The notes below the pieces were generated by a model. The model was not told the origin of the DNA. It ran no database searches and was given only the letters and a program-made list of their open reading frames with translations. DNA of 64,000 bases, from positions 124,001 to 188,000 of the forward strand of contig NZ_LWLB01000004.1 in the NCBI RefSeq assembly GCF_001905145.1. Reading direction: 5' to 3'. Positions 33,768-42,483 of this stretch are shown one piece after another; positions within the stretch are counted from its first letter, which is position 1; each line of letters opens with the position of its first letter. This stretch comes from Nocardiopsis sp. TSRI0078. Its GTDB lineage: Bacteria; Actinomycetota; Actinomycetes; Streptosporangiales; Streptosporangiaceae. The translations under genes and the position numbers were made by a program.

Positions 33768-34697
33768 TCAGGCCCCGAACCCGAAGGCCCGCCGCGCGTT
33801 GTCCGCGATGATCCCCGCCAGCTCGTCCTCGTCCATGCCCTTGGTCCCGGCCAGCGCCCGCAGCGTGTGCGGAACGAGGTAGGGGGCGTTGGGGCGGCCG
33901 CGGTAGGGCTTGGGGGTGAGGAAGGGCGCGTCGGTCTCCACCAGCATCAGCTCCGGCGGCGCCACCGCGGCCGCCTCGCGCAGCGACTCGGCGCTGGCGA
34001 AGGTGACGTTGCCCGCGAAGCTCATGAAGTAGCCGTGCTCGGCGCACACCTTGGCCATGTCGGCGTCGCCGGAGAAGCAGTGGAAGACCACCCTGTCCGG
34101 GGCGCCCTCCTCGGCCAGGACCCGCAGCACGTCCTCGTGGGCGTCCCGGTCGTGGATCATCACGGCCTTGCCGTGGCGCTTGGCGATACCGATGTGGCGC
34201 CGGAAGGACTCCTCCTGGGCCCGCCTGCCCTCGGGGCCGGTGCGGAAGGTGTCCATGCCGGTCTCGCCGACCGCGACGACCTGGGGCAGGGCGGCCAGTT
34301 CGTCGATCCCGGCCAGCTGCGCCTCCAGCTCCGCCAGGCCCCCGGGCTCGCGGAGCTTGCCCGCCCAGTCGGTGTCGTCCACCTCCACGCCCTGGGCGCC
34401 GTCGCCGTGCACGACGCGCGGCGCCTCGTTGGGGTGCAGTGCCACGGCCGCCCACACCCTGCCCGGGTGCGCGGCGGCGACCTCGGCCGCCCAGCGCGAC
34501 GAGGGCAGGTCCACGCCCACCTGGACGAGCGGGGTCACCCCGACGCCCTCGGCCGTGGCGATGATCTCCTCGACCTCCGGGGTCTGCATGTCCATGTGGG
34601 TGTGGCTGTCGGCCACCGGGACACGCAGGGGCTCGGGTACCGGCGGGGGCGTCTGCTCGTTGCGCTCCCTGACCGCTTTCCCGCTGCGCTTGCCCAT
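33768..34697 (-). CDS. tatD: TatD-family metal-dependent deoxyribonuclease
   Basis: The 309-residue amidohydrolase-fold nuclease has the metal ligands His-x-His (DSHTHMDM), Glu in VAVGETGMD, His in VMIHDRDAH, His in VFHCFSGD and Asp in LVETDAPFL, with the C-terminal ALAG...LAGIIADNARRAFG family end. ATG 34697 has GGAGG 9 nt upstream and is preferred to GTG 34703. In actinobacteria tatD follows metG, as here, but the gene usually found next (rpfB or ksgA in Streptomyces) is replaced by the RHS island. Confidence 0.94.
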   Translation of the reverse strand: MGKRSGKAVRERNEQTPPPVPEPLRVPVADSHTHMDMQTPEVEEIIATAEGVGVTPLVQVGVDLPSSRWAAEVAAAHPGRVWAAVALHPNEAPRVVHGDGAQGVEVDDTDWAGKLREPGGLAELEAQLAGIDELAALPQVVAVGETGMDTFRTGPEGRRAQEESFRRHIGIAKRHGKAVMIHDRDAHEDVLRVLAEEGAPDRVVFHCFSGDADMAKVCAEHGYFMSFAGNVTFASAESLREAAAVAPPELMLVETDAPFLTPKPYRGRPNAPYLVPHTLRALAGTKGMDEDELAGIIADNARRAFGFGA

Positions 34698-34795
34698 GTT
34701 CACGTTCCTCCACGAAGGCGCGCCGACGGGCGGGACGCCCGTCGGCGCTGTCGTTCCAGGTCTTCCGCGACGGCCGGGGCCCTCCTCGGGGGGAC

Positions 34796-36613
34796 CTACC
34801 CGGCGGCGCCCTCCAGGCGGGCCAGCTCCTCGTCCACCACCGACGGGTCGAGCTTGGCGAACAGCGGCTCCGGACGGCTGAGCGGGGTGCCCGCCGCGAT
34901 CGGCCTGGACTCCCAGCGCGCCTCGTCGTCGGCGTAGTCCCCGGTGATGACCGGGTAGTCCACCTCCTCCTCCGAGCCGCCGATGGTGTCATGGCCGGTG
35001 TCGATGCGGGGCATGCCCGTCCAGGTGCCGGTACCGCCGAGCATCGCGTACACCTTGTTCGCCGACTCGGGCAGGTACGGGGTGAGCAGCGTGTTGGCGT
35101 CCTGGACCAGCTGGAGGGCCACGTGGAGCACGGTGGCCATCCGATCGGGGTCGGTCTTCCTCAGCACCCACGGGGCCTGGTCGGAGATGTACTTGTTGGC
35201 CTCGGCCACGGTGCGCATGGCCTCCTGCAGCCCCGCCTTGAACTGGGACCGCTCCAGACGCTCGCCGACCCTGGCGAAGGCGGCCCTGGAGTCCTCCAGC
35301 ACCCGGCGGTCCTCGTCGGTCAGCTCGCCGGCGGCCGGGATCTCGCCCAGGTTCTTGGCCGCCATCGAGATGGAGCGGTTGACCAGGTTGCCCCAGGCCG
35401 CCACCAGCTCGTCGTTGTTGCGGCGCACGAACTCGGCCCAGGTGAAGTCGGTGTCCTGGGTCTCGGGCCCGGCGGCCATGATGTAGTAGCGCAGCGCGTC
35501 GGCCGAGTAGCGCTCCAGGAAGTCGCGCACGTAGATCACCACGCGGCGCGAGGAGGAGAACTTGCGCCCCTCCATGGTGAGGAACTCGCTGGAGACCACC
35601 TCGGTGGGCACGTCGAGCCCGCCCAGCGGCCCGGGATCGCCGTTCCGGTCGCCCTCGCCGTTGTGGCCCAGCAGGATCGCGGGCCAGACCACCGAGTGGA
35701 AGACGATGTTGTCCTTGCCCATGAAGTAGTAGGACCGGGCCTCGTCGCCCTGCCACCAGCGGCGCCAGGCGTCGGGCTCCCCGATGCGCCTGGCCCACTC
35801 CACCGACGCGGACAGGTAGCCGATGACCGCGTCGAACCACACGTACAGGCGCTTGTTGGCGTTGTCGCTCCAGCCCTCCAGCGGTACGGGCACACCCCAG
35901 TTGAGGTCCCGGGTGACCGCGCGCGGCTGGAGGTCCTCCACCAGGTTCAGGGAGAACTTGAGGACGTTGGGCCGCCACTCGCCCTCCTTGCCCTTGAGCC
36001 AGGTCGTGAGGGCGTCGGCGAAGGCGGGCAGGTCGAGCATGAAGTGCTCGGTGTCCACGAACTCGGGCGTCTCGCCGTTGATCCGCGAACGGGGCGAGAT
36101 GAGGTCGATGGGGTCGAGCTGGTTGCCGCAGTTGTCGCACTGGTCGCCGCGCGCGCCGTCGTAGCCGCAGATCGGGCAGACGCCCTCGATGTAGCGGTCC
36201 GGGAGCGTGCGGCCGGTGGACGGGGAGACCGCGCCCTTGGTGGTGTGGGCGAAGACGTACCCGTTCTCGTACAGCGCTGTGAACAGCTGCTGGGCGACGG
36301 CGTAGTGGTTGCCGGTGGTGGTGCGGGTGAACAGGTCGTAGGACAGGCCGAGGCCGACGAGGTCCTCGGCGATGATCCGGTTGTAGCGGTCGGCCAGCTC
36401 CCTGGGGCTCACGCCCTCCTGGTCGGCCAGCACCTGGACCGGGGTGCCGTGCTCGTCGGTGCCGCTGACCATCAGCACGTGGTTGCCCGACATTCGCTGG
36501 AAGCGGGAGAAGACGTCGGAGGGCACTCCGAAGCCGGACACGTGGCCGATGTGGCGCGGTCCGTTGGCGTAGGGCCAGGCGACCGCGGTCAGGATGTGGC
36601 GATTCGACGACAT
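34796..36613 (-). CDS. metG: Methionyl-tRNA synthetase
   Basis: This class I enzyme charges tRNA-Met. The 605-residue protein has the HIGH motif (PRHIGH, about 20), the four-Cys zinc knuckle ([18 protein letters not shown], about 143-160), and a variant KMSKS loop KFSSS (about 347). The C-terminal anticodon-binding helices are present and there is no C-terminal EMAP-like dimerisation domain. ATG 36613 is the natural start. It is upstream of tatD on the same strand, a conserved pairing. Confidence 0.97.
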   Translation of the reverse strand: MSSNRHILTAVAWPYANGPRHIGHVSGFGVPSDVFSRFQRMSGNHVLMVSGTDEHGTPVQVLADQEGVSPRELADRYNRIIAEDLVGLGLSYDLFTRTTTGNHYAVAQQLFTALYENGYVFAHTTKGAVSPSTGRTLPDRYIEGVCPICGYDGARGDQCDNCGNQLDPIDLISPRSRINGETPEFVDTEHFMLDLPAFADALTTWLKGKEGEWRPNVLKFSLNLVEDLQPRAVTRDLNWGVPVPLEGWSDNANKRLYVWFDAVIGYLSASVEWARRIGEPDAWRRWWQGDEARSYYFMGKDNIVFHSVVWPAILLGHNGEGDRNGDPGPLGGLDVPTEVVSSEFLTMEGRKFSSSRRVVIYVRDFLERYSADALRYYIMAAGPETQDTDFTWAEFVRRNNDELVAAWGNLVNRSISMAAKNLGEIPAAGELTDEDRRVLEDSRAAFARVGERLERSQFKAGLQEAMRTVAEANKYISDQAPWVLRKTDPDRMATVLHVALQLVQDANTLLTPYLPESANKVYAMLGGTGTWTGMPRIDTGHDTIGGSEEEVDYPVITGDYADDEARWESRPIAAGTPLSRPEPLFAKLDPSVVDEELARLEGAAG

Positions 36614-36848
36614 GATCCAAGCCTAAAGGGGTCGGCGGCCTGCCGCGCACGCCTTTCCCGCGTGGTGCCGCACGCCGGCCCCCGTGCGGTGCCGCGCGGG
36701 GGCCGGTGCGGTTCCGTACCCGGAGCTAAGGGACATTCCCCCGGGGTTGCCCCTGCCCTTATGCTCTGCTGGACGGGCCGTGCGCCACCGGGGCGCGCGG
36801 CGGCGGACAGCGTCCTCTCCCCGGTTCCTACCTGAGGCGGTGGTCACC

Positions 36849-37295
36849 ATGGTTACCGGTGCCCTACCCCGCCCTGCCCGGCACACCACCGCGCTGCTCA
36901 CCAGCGTGGTGCTGCTCGTCATCCTGTCCTTCCCCGTCGCCTCCGGCCTGGGGCGGCCGTCCTCACCGCCCCTGCCGCCGCACGGTCTGCTCAGTGCTCC
37001 CGAGCACGCGCGGGACCGGGCGGCCGAGCAGGACCGGGCGACCCCGCGCGAGCGCGCGGACCTGGCCGGGAACCCGATGGTGACCGTCGGACCGCCCGCC
37101 TCCACCTGCGACCAGCGCTCGGTGCTGCGCGAGCTCCCGGACGCCGTGCCCAGCTGCGCGCTGCGCCTGGCGGTGTGGGACCAGCCCTGGTGGCCGCTGC
37201 CGCCCCCCGCGTCCGACCCCGTTCCCGAACAGGCCGCCCGCGGGGAGCTGCCGCCGACCCGGGCTCCCCCTCTCGCCGCGAACACCACCGTCTGA
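36849..37295 (+). CDS. Hypothetical secreted or anchored protein
   Basis: The 148-residue protein has an N-terminal hydrophobic segment (about 15-35, TTALLTSVVLLVILSFPVA) that is a signal peptide or anchor. The remaining 110 residues are Pro/Arg-rich with no known domain and two Cys (STCDQRS, PSCALRL) that could form a disulfide. GTG 36840 is an alternative start. It is divergent from metG and 54 nt before secDF. It may be real only in part; evidence is composition and signal sequence. Confidence 0.5.
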   Translation: MVTGALPRPARHTTALLTSVVLLVILSFPVASGLGRPSSPPLPPHGLLSAPEHARDRAAEQDRATPRERADLAGNPMVTVGPPASTCDQRSVLRELPDAVPSCALRLAVWDQPWWPLPPPASDPVPEQAARGELPPTRAPPLAANTTV

Positions 37296-37349
37296 CCATC
37301 CCGGACGCACCCCCGGATCTGGCACGCGTCCGGATTTCCCGTATTCGCA

Positions 37350-40025
37350 GTGAGAGGTACCAACCCCTTGTCCAGTCAAACGGGAGCCGGAGGGCGCTGG
37401 ACACGCGCTCTCATCTCCCTTCTCGTCATCCTCGTCGCGTTCGGCGCGGCGTGGTTCCTCCCGCCGCGCCTGGGGCTCGACCTCAGCGGCGGCACACAGA
37501 TCGTCCTGGAGACCCAGGACGGCCCCGACGGCACACCGGCCGACTCCGAGAACACCGACAAGGTCGTCGAGGTGCTGCGCCAGCGCATCGACAGCCTCGG
37601 TGTGGCCGAGGCGACCATGTCGCGCTCGGGCGAGAACCGGATCATCGTCGAACTGCCCGGTGTGCAGGACCCGGCGGAGGCCGCGAAGATCGTCGGCCAG
37701 ACCGCCCAGCTGTCCTTCCACCCGGTGCTGGGCGTCGGCCAGCAGGGCGGCCAGGGCGTACAGGCCCCGCCGACCGGCGACTCCGCCAACGCGCCTGAGG
37801 CCCCCGCCGACGAGGCCCGGGCCCCGGCCGACACCGAGGGCGGCGGCGAGGCCGCGCCCGAGGGCGGTGAGGGCGGCGAGCAGGAGATGTCGCCCGAGCA
37901 GCTGGAAGAGCTCATGAGCGGCATGGACGGCCAGCAGCAGGCGCCCGGGGGCCCCACCGCCGAGAACCCCGAAGACGTCGTGATGACCCTTCCGGACTCG
38001 GAGGGGACCAACCTCCAGCTCGGTGAGTCCGTCATCCAGGGCGACCAGGTGGCCAGCGCCGACGCGACGCTGGACAACGTCAACCGCGCCCAGTGGACGG
38101 TCAACGTCAACTTCAAGGGCGAGGGCCGCGACCAGTGGACCGAGCTGACCGCCGACGCCGCCTGCTACCCGCAGGGCGACCCGCGCCGCCGGGTGGCGAT
38201 CGTGCTGGACGAGCAGATCATCTCCGCCCCGGAGGTGAACCCGGAGTTCGCCTGTGACGTGGGCATGCCGGGCGGATCCACCACCATCACCAGCCCCAGC
38301 TTCACCAGCGAGTCCGCGAGCGAGCTGGCCGTGCTGATCGAGGGCGGTTCGCTGCCGCTGCCGGTCACCGAGGTCCAGCGCCAGACGGTCGGCCCGACCC
38401 TCGGTGCCGCCGCGATCCAGGCCAGCGCCATCGCCGCCGTCCTGGGCCTGGCGTTCACCGCGCTGTACATCACGCTGGTCTACCGCCTGGTCGGCTTCCT
38501 GGCCTCGCTCGCGCTGGCGTTCTACACGCTGATCGCCTACGGGGCCCTGGTCGCCATCGGCGCCACGCTGACACTGCCGGGCCTGGCGGGCTTCGTGCTG
38601 GCGATCGGTATGGCCATCGACGCCAACGTGCTGATCTTCGAACGCGCGCGGGAGGAGTTCCAGCGTCAGACGAGGACCTACGAGGCGAACAAGTCCGCGG
38701 GCATGCGGGACGCCACCGAGGACGAGGCCGCCAAGGCCGGATCCGGGGCGCTCGCCCGGCGCCGCCGCCGGGCCATCCCGCCGAGCCTGGAGAAGGCGTT
38801 CGTCGAGGGCTCCCGCAAGGCGTGGAGCGCGGTCATCGACACCAACATCACCACGCTCATCGCCGCGGCCCTGCTGTTCATCTTCGCCTCGGGTACGGTC
38901 CAGGGCTTCGGTGTGACCCTGAGCATCGGCACCCTCGTCTCGATGTTCTCCGCGCTGGTCGTCGCGCGCGTGTTCGTCGAGTGGGCGGTACGCCGGGCGG
39001 TCGTCCGCAAGCACGCGGGGATCAGCGGCCTGAACAGGATCGGACGCGTCCGCACCTGGCTGGTCGAGAAGAACCCCGACCTGATGAAGCACCGGAGCAA
39101 GGCCCTGGTCGTGGCCGGCCTGATCGTGGCGGCCGCGGTCGCCGCGCCGCTGATCCGCGACACCAACCTGGGTGTGGAGTTCACCGGCGGCCGCGTGATG
39201 GAGTACGAGGTCACCGGCGAGGAGGACATCTCGGTGAACGAGGCCCGCGAGCTCATCTCCGGGCTCGACTTCCCGGGTTCGGACACCGCCGTGGTGCAGG
39301 AGTCCGGTGACAGCGACCTCGCGGTGCGCACCGGCGACATCTCCGACACCGACGCCGCGCAGATCACCGACGCCCTGGCCGACGAGACCGGCGGCGTGGA
39401 ACGGGTCAGCGACGAGTTGATCGGCCCGAGCATGGGCGACGAACTGCGCAACCGCGCACTGATCGCCCTGGGCGCGGCCCTCGCGTTGCAGCTGGTCTAC
39501 CTGGCCTGGCGCTTCCGCTGGTCGTTCGGTGTCTCCACCATGCTGTCGCTGGCGTTCAACCTGGCCCTGGTGATCGGCCTGTTCATCTGGTTGGGCAAGC
39601 CGATCGACGGCGTGTTCCTCGCCGCGCTGCTGAGCGTCATCGGCTTCACGGTCAACGACACGGTGGTGGTGTTCGACCGGGTGCGCGACGAGTGGGCCAG
39701 GGACGAGAGGTCGACGTTCCCGGAGATCGCCAACCGCGCGGTGCTCAACACCCTGCCGCGTACCATCAACACCTCGGTCGGCGCGCTGATCATCCTGGGC
39801 TTCCTCACCTTCCTCGGCGGGTCCTCGCTCCAGGACTTCTCCATCGCCATGCTGGTCGGTCTGAGCACGGGTGTGCTCTCCACGGTGTTCGTCGCCGTGC
39901 CGCTGGCCATCTGGCTCCAGAGGTGGGACAGGACCGATCCGCCGCACGTGGTCAAGGAGCGCAAGGCCAAGCAGAGGGTCGCCGCCAAGGCCGCTCGCGA
40001 GGCCGACGACGGCGCGGTCGTGTAG
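37350..40025 (+). CDS. secDF: Fused protein translocase subunit SecDF
   Basis: The 891-residue protein joins SecD and SecF in one chain. SecD part: TM1 (17-37), LDLSGGTQIVLE, a long periplasmic domain, then TMs with GMAIDANVLIFERAREEF. SecF part: TM near 585, GVEFTGGRVMEY, and IGFTVNDTVVVFDRVRDE. Twelve membrane segments are expected. SecDF uses the proton gradient to pull exported proteins. An acidic low-complexity insert (about residues 145-210) sits in the SecD periplasmic domain. The start is GTG 37350 or TTG 37368. Actinobacteria normally keep secD and secF separate beside yajC, so this is probably an accessory paralog. Confidence 0.92.
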   Translation: MRGTNPLSSQTGAGGRWTRALISLLVILVAFGAAWFLPPRLGLDLSGGTQIVLETQDGPDGTPADSENTDKVVEVLRQRIDSLGVAEATMSRSGENRIIVELPGVQDPAEAAKIVGQTAQLSFHPVLGVGQQGGQGVQAPPTGDSANAPEAPADEARAPADTEGGGEAAPEGGEGGEQEMSPEQLEELMSGMDGQQQAPGGPTAENPEDVVMTLPDSEGTNLQLGESVIQGDQVASADATLDNVNRAQWTVNVNFKGEGRDQWTELTADAACYPQGDPRRRVAIVLDEQIISAPEVNPEFACDVGMPGGSTTITSPSFTSESASELAVLIEGGSLPLPVTEVQRQTVGPTLGAAAIQASAIAAVLGLAFTALYITLVYRLVGFLASLALAFYTLIAYGALVAIGATLTLPGLAGFVLAIGMAIDANVLIFERAREEFQRQTRTYEANKSAGMRDATEDEAAKAGSGALARRRRRAIPPSLEKAFVEGSRKAWSAVIDTNITTLIAAALLFIFASGTVQGFGVTLSIGTLVSMFSALVVARVFVEWAVRRAVVRKHAGISGLNRIGRVRTWLVEKNPDLMKHRSKALVVAGLIVAAAVAAPLIRDTNLGVEFTGGRVMEYEVTGEEDISVNEARELISGLDFPGSDTAVVQESGDSDLAVRTGDISDTDAAQITDALADETGGVERVSDELIGPSMGDELRNRALIALGAALALQLVYLAWRFRWSFGVSTMLSLAFNLALVIGLFIWLGKPIDGVFLAALLSVIGFTVNDTVVVFDRVRDEWARDERSTFPEIANRAVLNTLPRTINTSVGALIILGFLTFLGGSSLQDFSIAMLVGLSTGVLSTVFVAVPLAIWLQRWDRTDPPHVVKERKAKQRVAAKAAREADDGAVV

Positions 40026-40045
40026 CGACCGCACCCGCTCCGGTA

Positions 40046-40077
40046 CGGGGCCCCGGGACCACGCGCCCGGGGCCCCG
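40046..40077. terminator. Bidirectional hairpin terminator
   Basis: A perfect 12-bp stem (40046-40057 with 40066-40077, 8-nt loop) lies between the convergent secDF and AIM24-family genes. Confidence 0.75.
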
Positions 40078-40095
40078 CCCGCGTCCGGGGGGCGG

Positions 40096-40758
40096 TCAGC
40101 CCGCCTGGGCGGGCGCCGGGGCGCCCTCGGAGGCCTGCACCAGGACGAAGCCCCGCCCCTCGAAGGAGAGCTGGAAGGCCTCGCCGCTGCCCCGGCCGAT
40201 GAGCGCTCCGGCCTTCATCGTGCGGCGCACGCCCGCGCGCAGCGAGGTGGACCAGGCGACCGCGGAGTCGGTGTCCACGAAGGTCGGCTGGTCGATGTCG
40301 AGCAGCACGGGGGCGCCGTGGCAGGCGATGGCCACCCTGCCGCGTCCGCTGAAGACCGTGTTGAAGAGGCCGCCGGTCACCATGCCCGCGCCCTCGACCC
40401 GGCGGATGTCCCAGCTCAGCCCGGACTCGAAGGCGAGCACGTTGGTGCCGTTGACCGTGAGCTGCTCGTCCTCCAGGTCGACCAGGTGGACGTCCCAGGC
40501 GTCGCGGGCCAGGAACACGTCGCCGCGCCCGGAGACCCGCATCAGCGGCAGCCCCTCCCCGGTGAAGGCCTTCTTGAAGAACTTTCCGACGCTGCCGGCC
40601 CCCTCGTAGGAGAAGTCGACCTGCCCCTGGTAGGCGACCATGGCGCCCTGCCGGGCGAAGAACTCGCCGTCGAGGCCCACCCGGAGCATCTTGTGGTTCT
40701 GCAGGTGCATCCCCGGCCGGCTGGTCTCCTGGGCCTGCTGGAAGAGCTGGCTTCTCAT
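40096..40758 (-). CDS. AIM24-family protein
   Basis: The 220-residue all-beta protein matches the AIM24 (TRAP-like) family: MVAYQGQVDFSYEG, a LMRVSGRGDVFLA strand, LTVNGTNVLAFESGL, GGLFNTVFSGRGRVAI and a GFVLVQAS end. The bacterial function is unknown, though genes of this family are frequent in actinomycetes. ATG 40758 has AGGAGA upstream; the longer frame reaching 41112 only shadows rsmI. It is 139 nt after rsmI on the same strand and may be co-transcribed. Confidence 0.85.
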   Translation of the reverse strand: MRSQLFQQAQETSRPGMHLQNHKMLRVGLDGEFFARQGAMVAYQGQVDFSYEGAGSVGKFFKKAFTGEGLPLMRVSGRGDVFLARDAWDVHLVDLEDEQLTVNGTNVLAFESGLSWDIRRVEGAGMVTGGLFNTVFSGRGRVAIACHGAPVLLDIDQPTFVDTDSAVAWSTSLRAGVRRTMKAGALIGRGSGEAFQLSFEGRGFVLVQASEGAPAPAQAG

Positions 40759-40897
40759 GGAACGGTTCTCCTCTGCGGTCGGTGTCCACCAGGTCAGACG
40801 CGTCGCGCCGGGAAAGGTTCCGGCCCCTTTCGGTCCCGGCCCCTTCCGGTCCCGCCGCGAGGCGGTCCGCACCCCTCCGGTGCGCCGGCCGCGGCCC

Positions 40898-41824
40898 TCA
40901 GTCGGCCTGCTCGGCGGCCACGACGCCGTGCACCAGGTCGTAGACCCGGCGCTTGGGGACGCCGGTCTCCTTGGCCACACGGGTGATGGCCTCCTTGCGG
41001 CGCACGCCCTCCTCCTCCAGCTCGGAGACCGCGGCCAGCAGGTCGGCGTCGCCGGTCTCCTCCGGACGCCTGCGGGCGCCCTCCACGACGACGGAGACCT
41101 CGCCCCGCACACCCCCGGAGGCCCATTCCGCCAGCTCCGCGAGACCGCCCCGGCGCACCTCCTCGTAGGTCTTGGTCAGCTCGCGGCACACGGCGGCGCG
41201 CCGGTCGGCGCCGAAGGCCCCGGCCATCGCCTCCAGGGTGGCCGCGACGCGGTGCGGGCTCTCGAAGAACACCATCGTGCGGCGCTCGGCCGACAGGTCG
41301 GCCAGGTAGCCGGACAGGCCCTTGCGGGGCGGGAAGCCCTCGAAGCAGAAGCGGTCGGTCGGCAGGCCCGAGACCACGAGCGCGGTGGTCACGGCGGACG
41401 GACCCGGGATCGCGGTCACCGGGATGCCCTCCTCACCGCACGCGGCGGCCAGCCGGTAGCCCGGATCGGACACCCCCGGCATCCCGGCGTCGGTGACGAC
41501 CAGGACGTCGCGTCCGCCGCGCAGGTCGGCGAGCAGCTCGTCGGTACGGCGGCTCTCGTTGGCGTCGTAGTAGGACACCACACGGGCGCCCTCGGCCCCG
41601 CCCAGACGCACGTTCGCGCGGGAGGCGAACTGACGTAGTCTGCGGGTGTCCTCGGCGGCGATGACGCGGAAGGCCTCCAGAGCGCGCAGCAGCCTGGGCG
41701 GCGCGTCCTCCAGGTTCCCGATGGGCACACCGGCGAGTGTCAGGGTCCCCGTCCCCCTCGCACCGACTCCACCCTCGACCACTGTGATCCCCGTCCTGTC
41801 GCGCGCTACGGTTGGCTCTGTCAC
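40898..41824 (-). CDS. rsmI: 16S rRNA (cytidine1402-2'-O)-methyltransferase RsmI
   Basis: RsmI methylates C1402 of 16S rRNA in the P site. The 308-residue protein is a tetrapyrrole-methylase-fold enzyme with LAGVPIGNLEDAP at the start, AAEDTRRLRQF, VVTDAGMPGVSDPG, IPGPSAV, and FEGFPPRKG and FESPHRV motifs. It starts at GTG 41824. It is divergent from the pmt unit, as in many actinobacteria. Confidence 0.95.
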   Translation of the reverse strand: MTEPTVARDRTGITVVEGGVGARGTGTLTLAGVPIGNLEDAPPRLLRALEAFRVIAAEDTRRLRQFASRANVRLGGAEGARVVSYYDANESRRTDELLADLRGGRDVLVVTDAGMPGVSDPGYRLAAACGEEGIPVTAIPGPSAVTTALVVSGLPTDRFCFEGFPPRKGLSGYLADLSAERRTMVFFESPHRVAATLEAMAGAFGADRRAAVCRELTKTYEEVRRGGLAELAEWASGGVRGEVSVVVEGARRRPEETGDADLLAAVSELEEEGVRRKEAITRVAKETGVPKRRVYDLVHGVVAAEQAD

Positions 41825-41894
41825 GCCACCCGAAACCTGGTCTCGCGGTCCGTCCGCAAAGGACGGCCGTCTCCGATCCCAACCTACGAGCCGA

Positions 41895-41987
41895 GGTGAC
41901 GGATTCCCCTCCGAGGGAGGGGCTTACGGACCTCGCGGCCGAAAGCCCGCCGTCACCAGCACCAGCCAACACCAGGGAGGTGACCCG
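41895..41987 (+). ncRNA. Candidate translational RNA switch before the 41988 gene
   Basis: GGTGACGG (41895-41902) pairs perfectly with CCGTCACC (41950-41957), closing a junction with hairpins CCCCTCC/GGAGGGG (41906-41922) and GGC-CGAAA-GCC (41937-41947). The same GTCACC (41952-41957) can instead pair with GGTGAC (41979-41984), which covers the ribosome site GGAGG of the next gene. The two pairings exclude each other, the classic layout of a translational riboswitch. I could not assign it to a known class. It may equally be a chance of GC-rich DNA. Confidence 0.4.
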
Positions 41988-42455
41988 TTGGCCACGTTCC
42001 ACACAGGTGAGAAGACCCACCGGGCCGTGCTGCCCCAGCGGCCTGCTCCGGCACCCGGGTCAGCGGACCGCCTCAGGGACAGGGACGCAACGGGACGCGG
42101 AGGCCGCACGGCACCCGGTGCGGAGGGTGTGCGAGGGGAGGCGCCCGACGCCCCACCCGGCGCCGAGCACGTCACTCCGGACCAGCCGGTCCGGGGCCAG
42201 GCCCGTGGGGGCCGCCCACCCCGGCACGAGGCGTTCCCCGGATTCCGGACCGCGGGCCCGGCCCGAGCGGTCATCCCCTCCGGCAGGCGCGCCGGAGGCC
42301 ACACCGGCCGGGTGGCGGTGCGCGGCGGCAGCCACGTCCCGCGGGCCCCGCACGGCCCCGTCGAAACCTCGTGGAAAGATCTGCGCCTGCTCCGACGGGC
42401 GGACGGTTACGCCTACACCACACAGAAGGAGGCACGGGTTTCCTCCCCCGTCTGA
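41988..42455 (+). CDS. Hypothetical Pro/Arg-rich protein upstream of pmt
   Basis: TTG 41988 stands 7 nt after GGAGG, and the frame runs 155 codons with high GC at third positions to a stop 28 nt before pmt. The product is Pro/Arg/Gly-rich, mostly disordered, with a more ordered C terminus (TSWKDLRLLRRADGYAY). No known domain or signal is seen. It is supported mainly by the ribosome site, the codon pattern and the structured leader. It may be a small partner of Pmt or a spurious frame. Confidence 0.4.
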   Translation: MATFHTGEKTHRAVLPQRPAPAPGSADRLRDRDATGRGGRTAPGAEGVRGEAPDAPPGAEHVTPDQPVRGQARGGRPPRHEAFPGFRTAGPARAVIPSGRRAGGHTGRVAVRGGSHVPRAPHGPVETSWKDLRLLRRADGYAYTTQKEARVSSPV

Positions 42456-42483
42456 AGGCGGGAGTATCCACCCCATACACCAG

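Noticed and set aside
33559-34992. 477-codon frame covering tatD and beyond
   Set aside because: Different frame from the TatD motifs and rich in Arg; a shadow.
36963-40034. 1,023-codon minus-strand frame opposite secDF
   Set aside because: Antisense shadow rich in Gly, Arg and His; secDF on the plus strand has clear motifs.
41895-41990. Known riboswitch classes (SAM, TPP, FMN, cobalamin, ydaO) for the 41.9 kb element
   Set aside because: None of their conserved core motifs could be aligned; kept only as an unassigned candidate.
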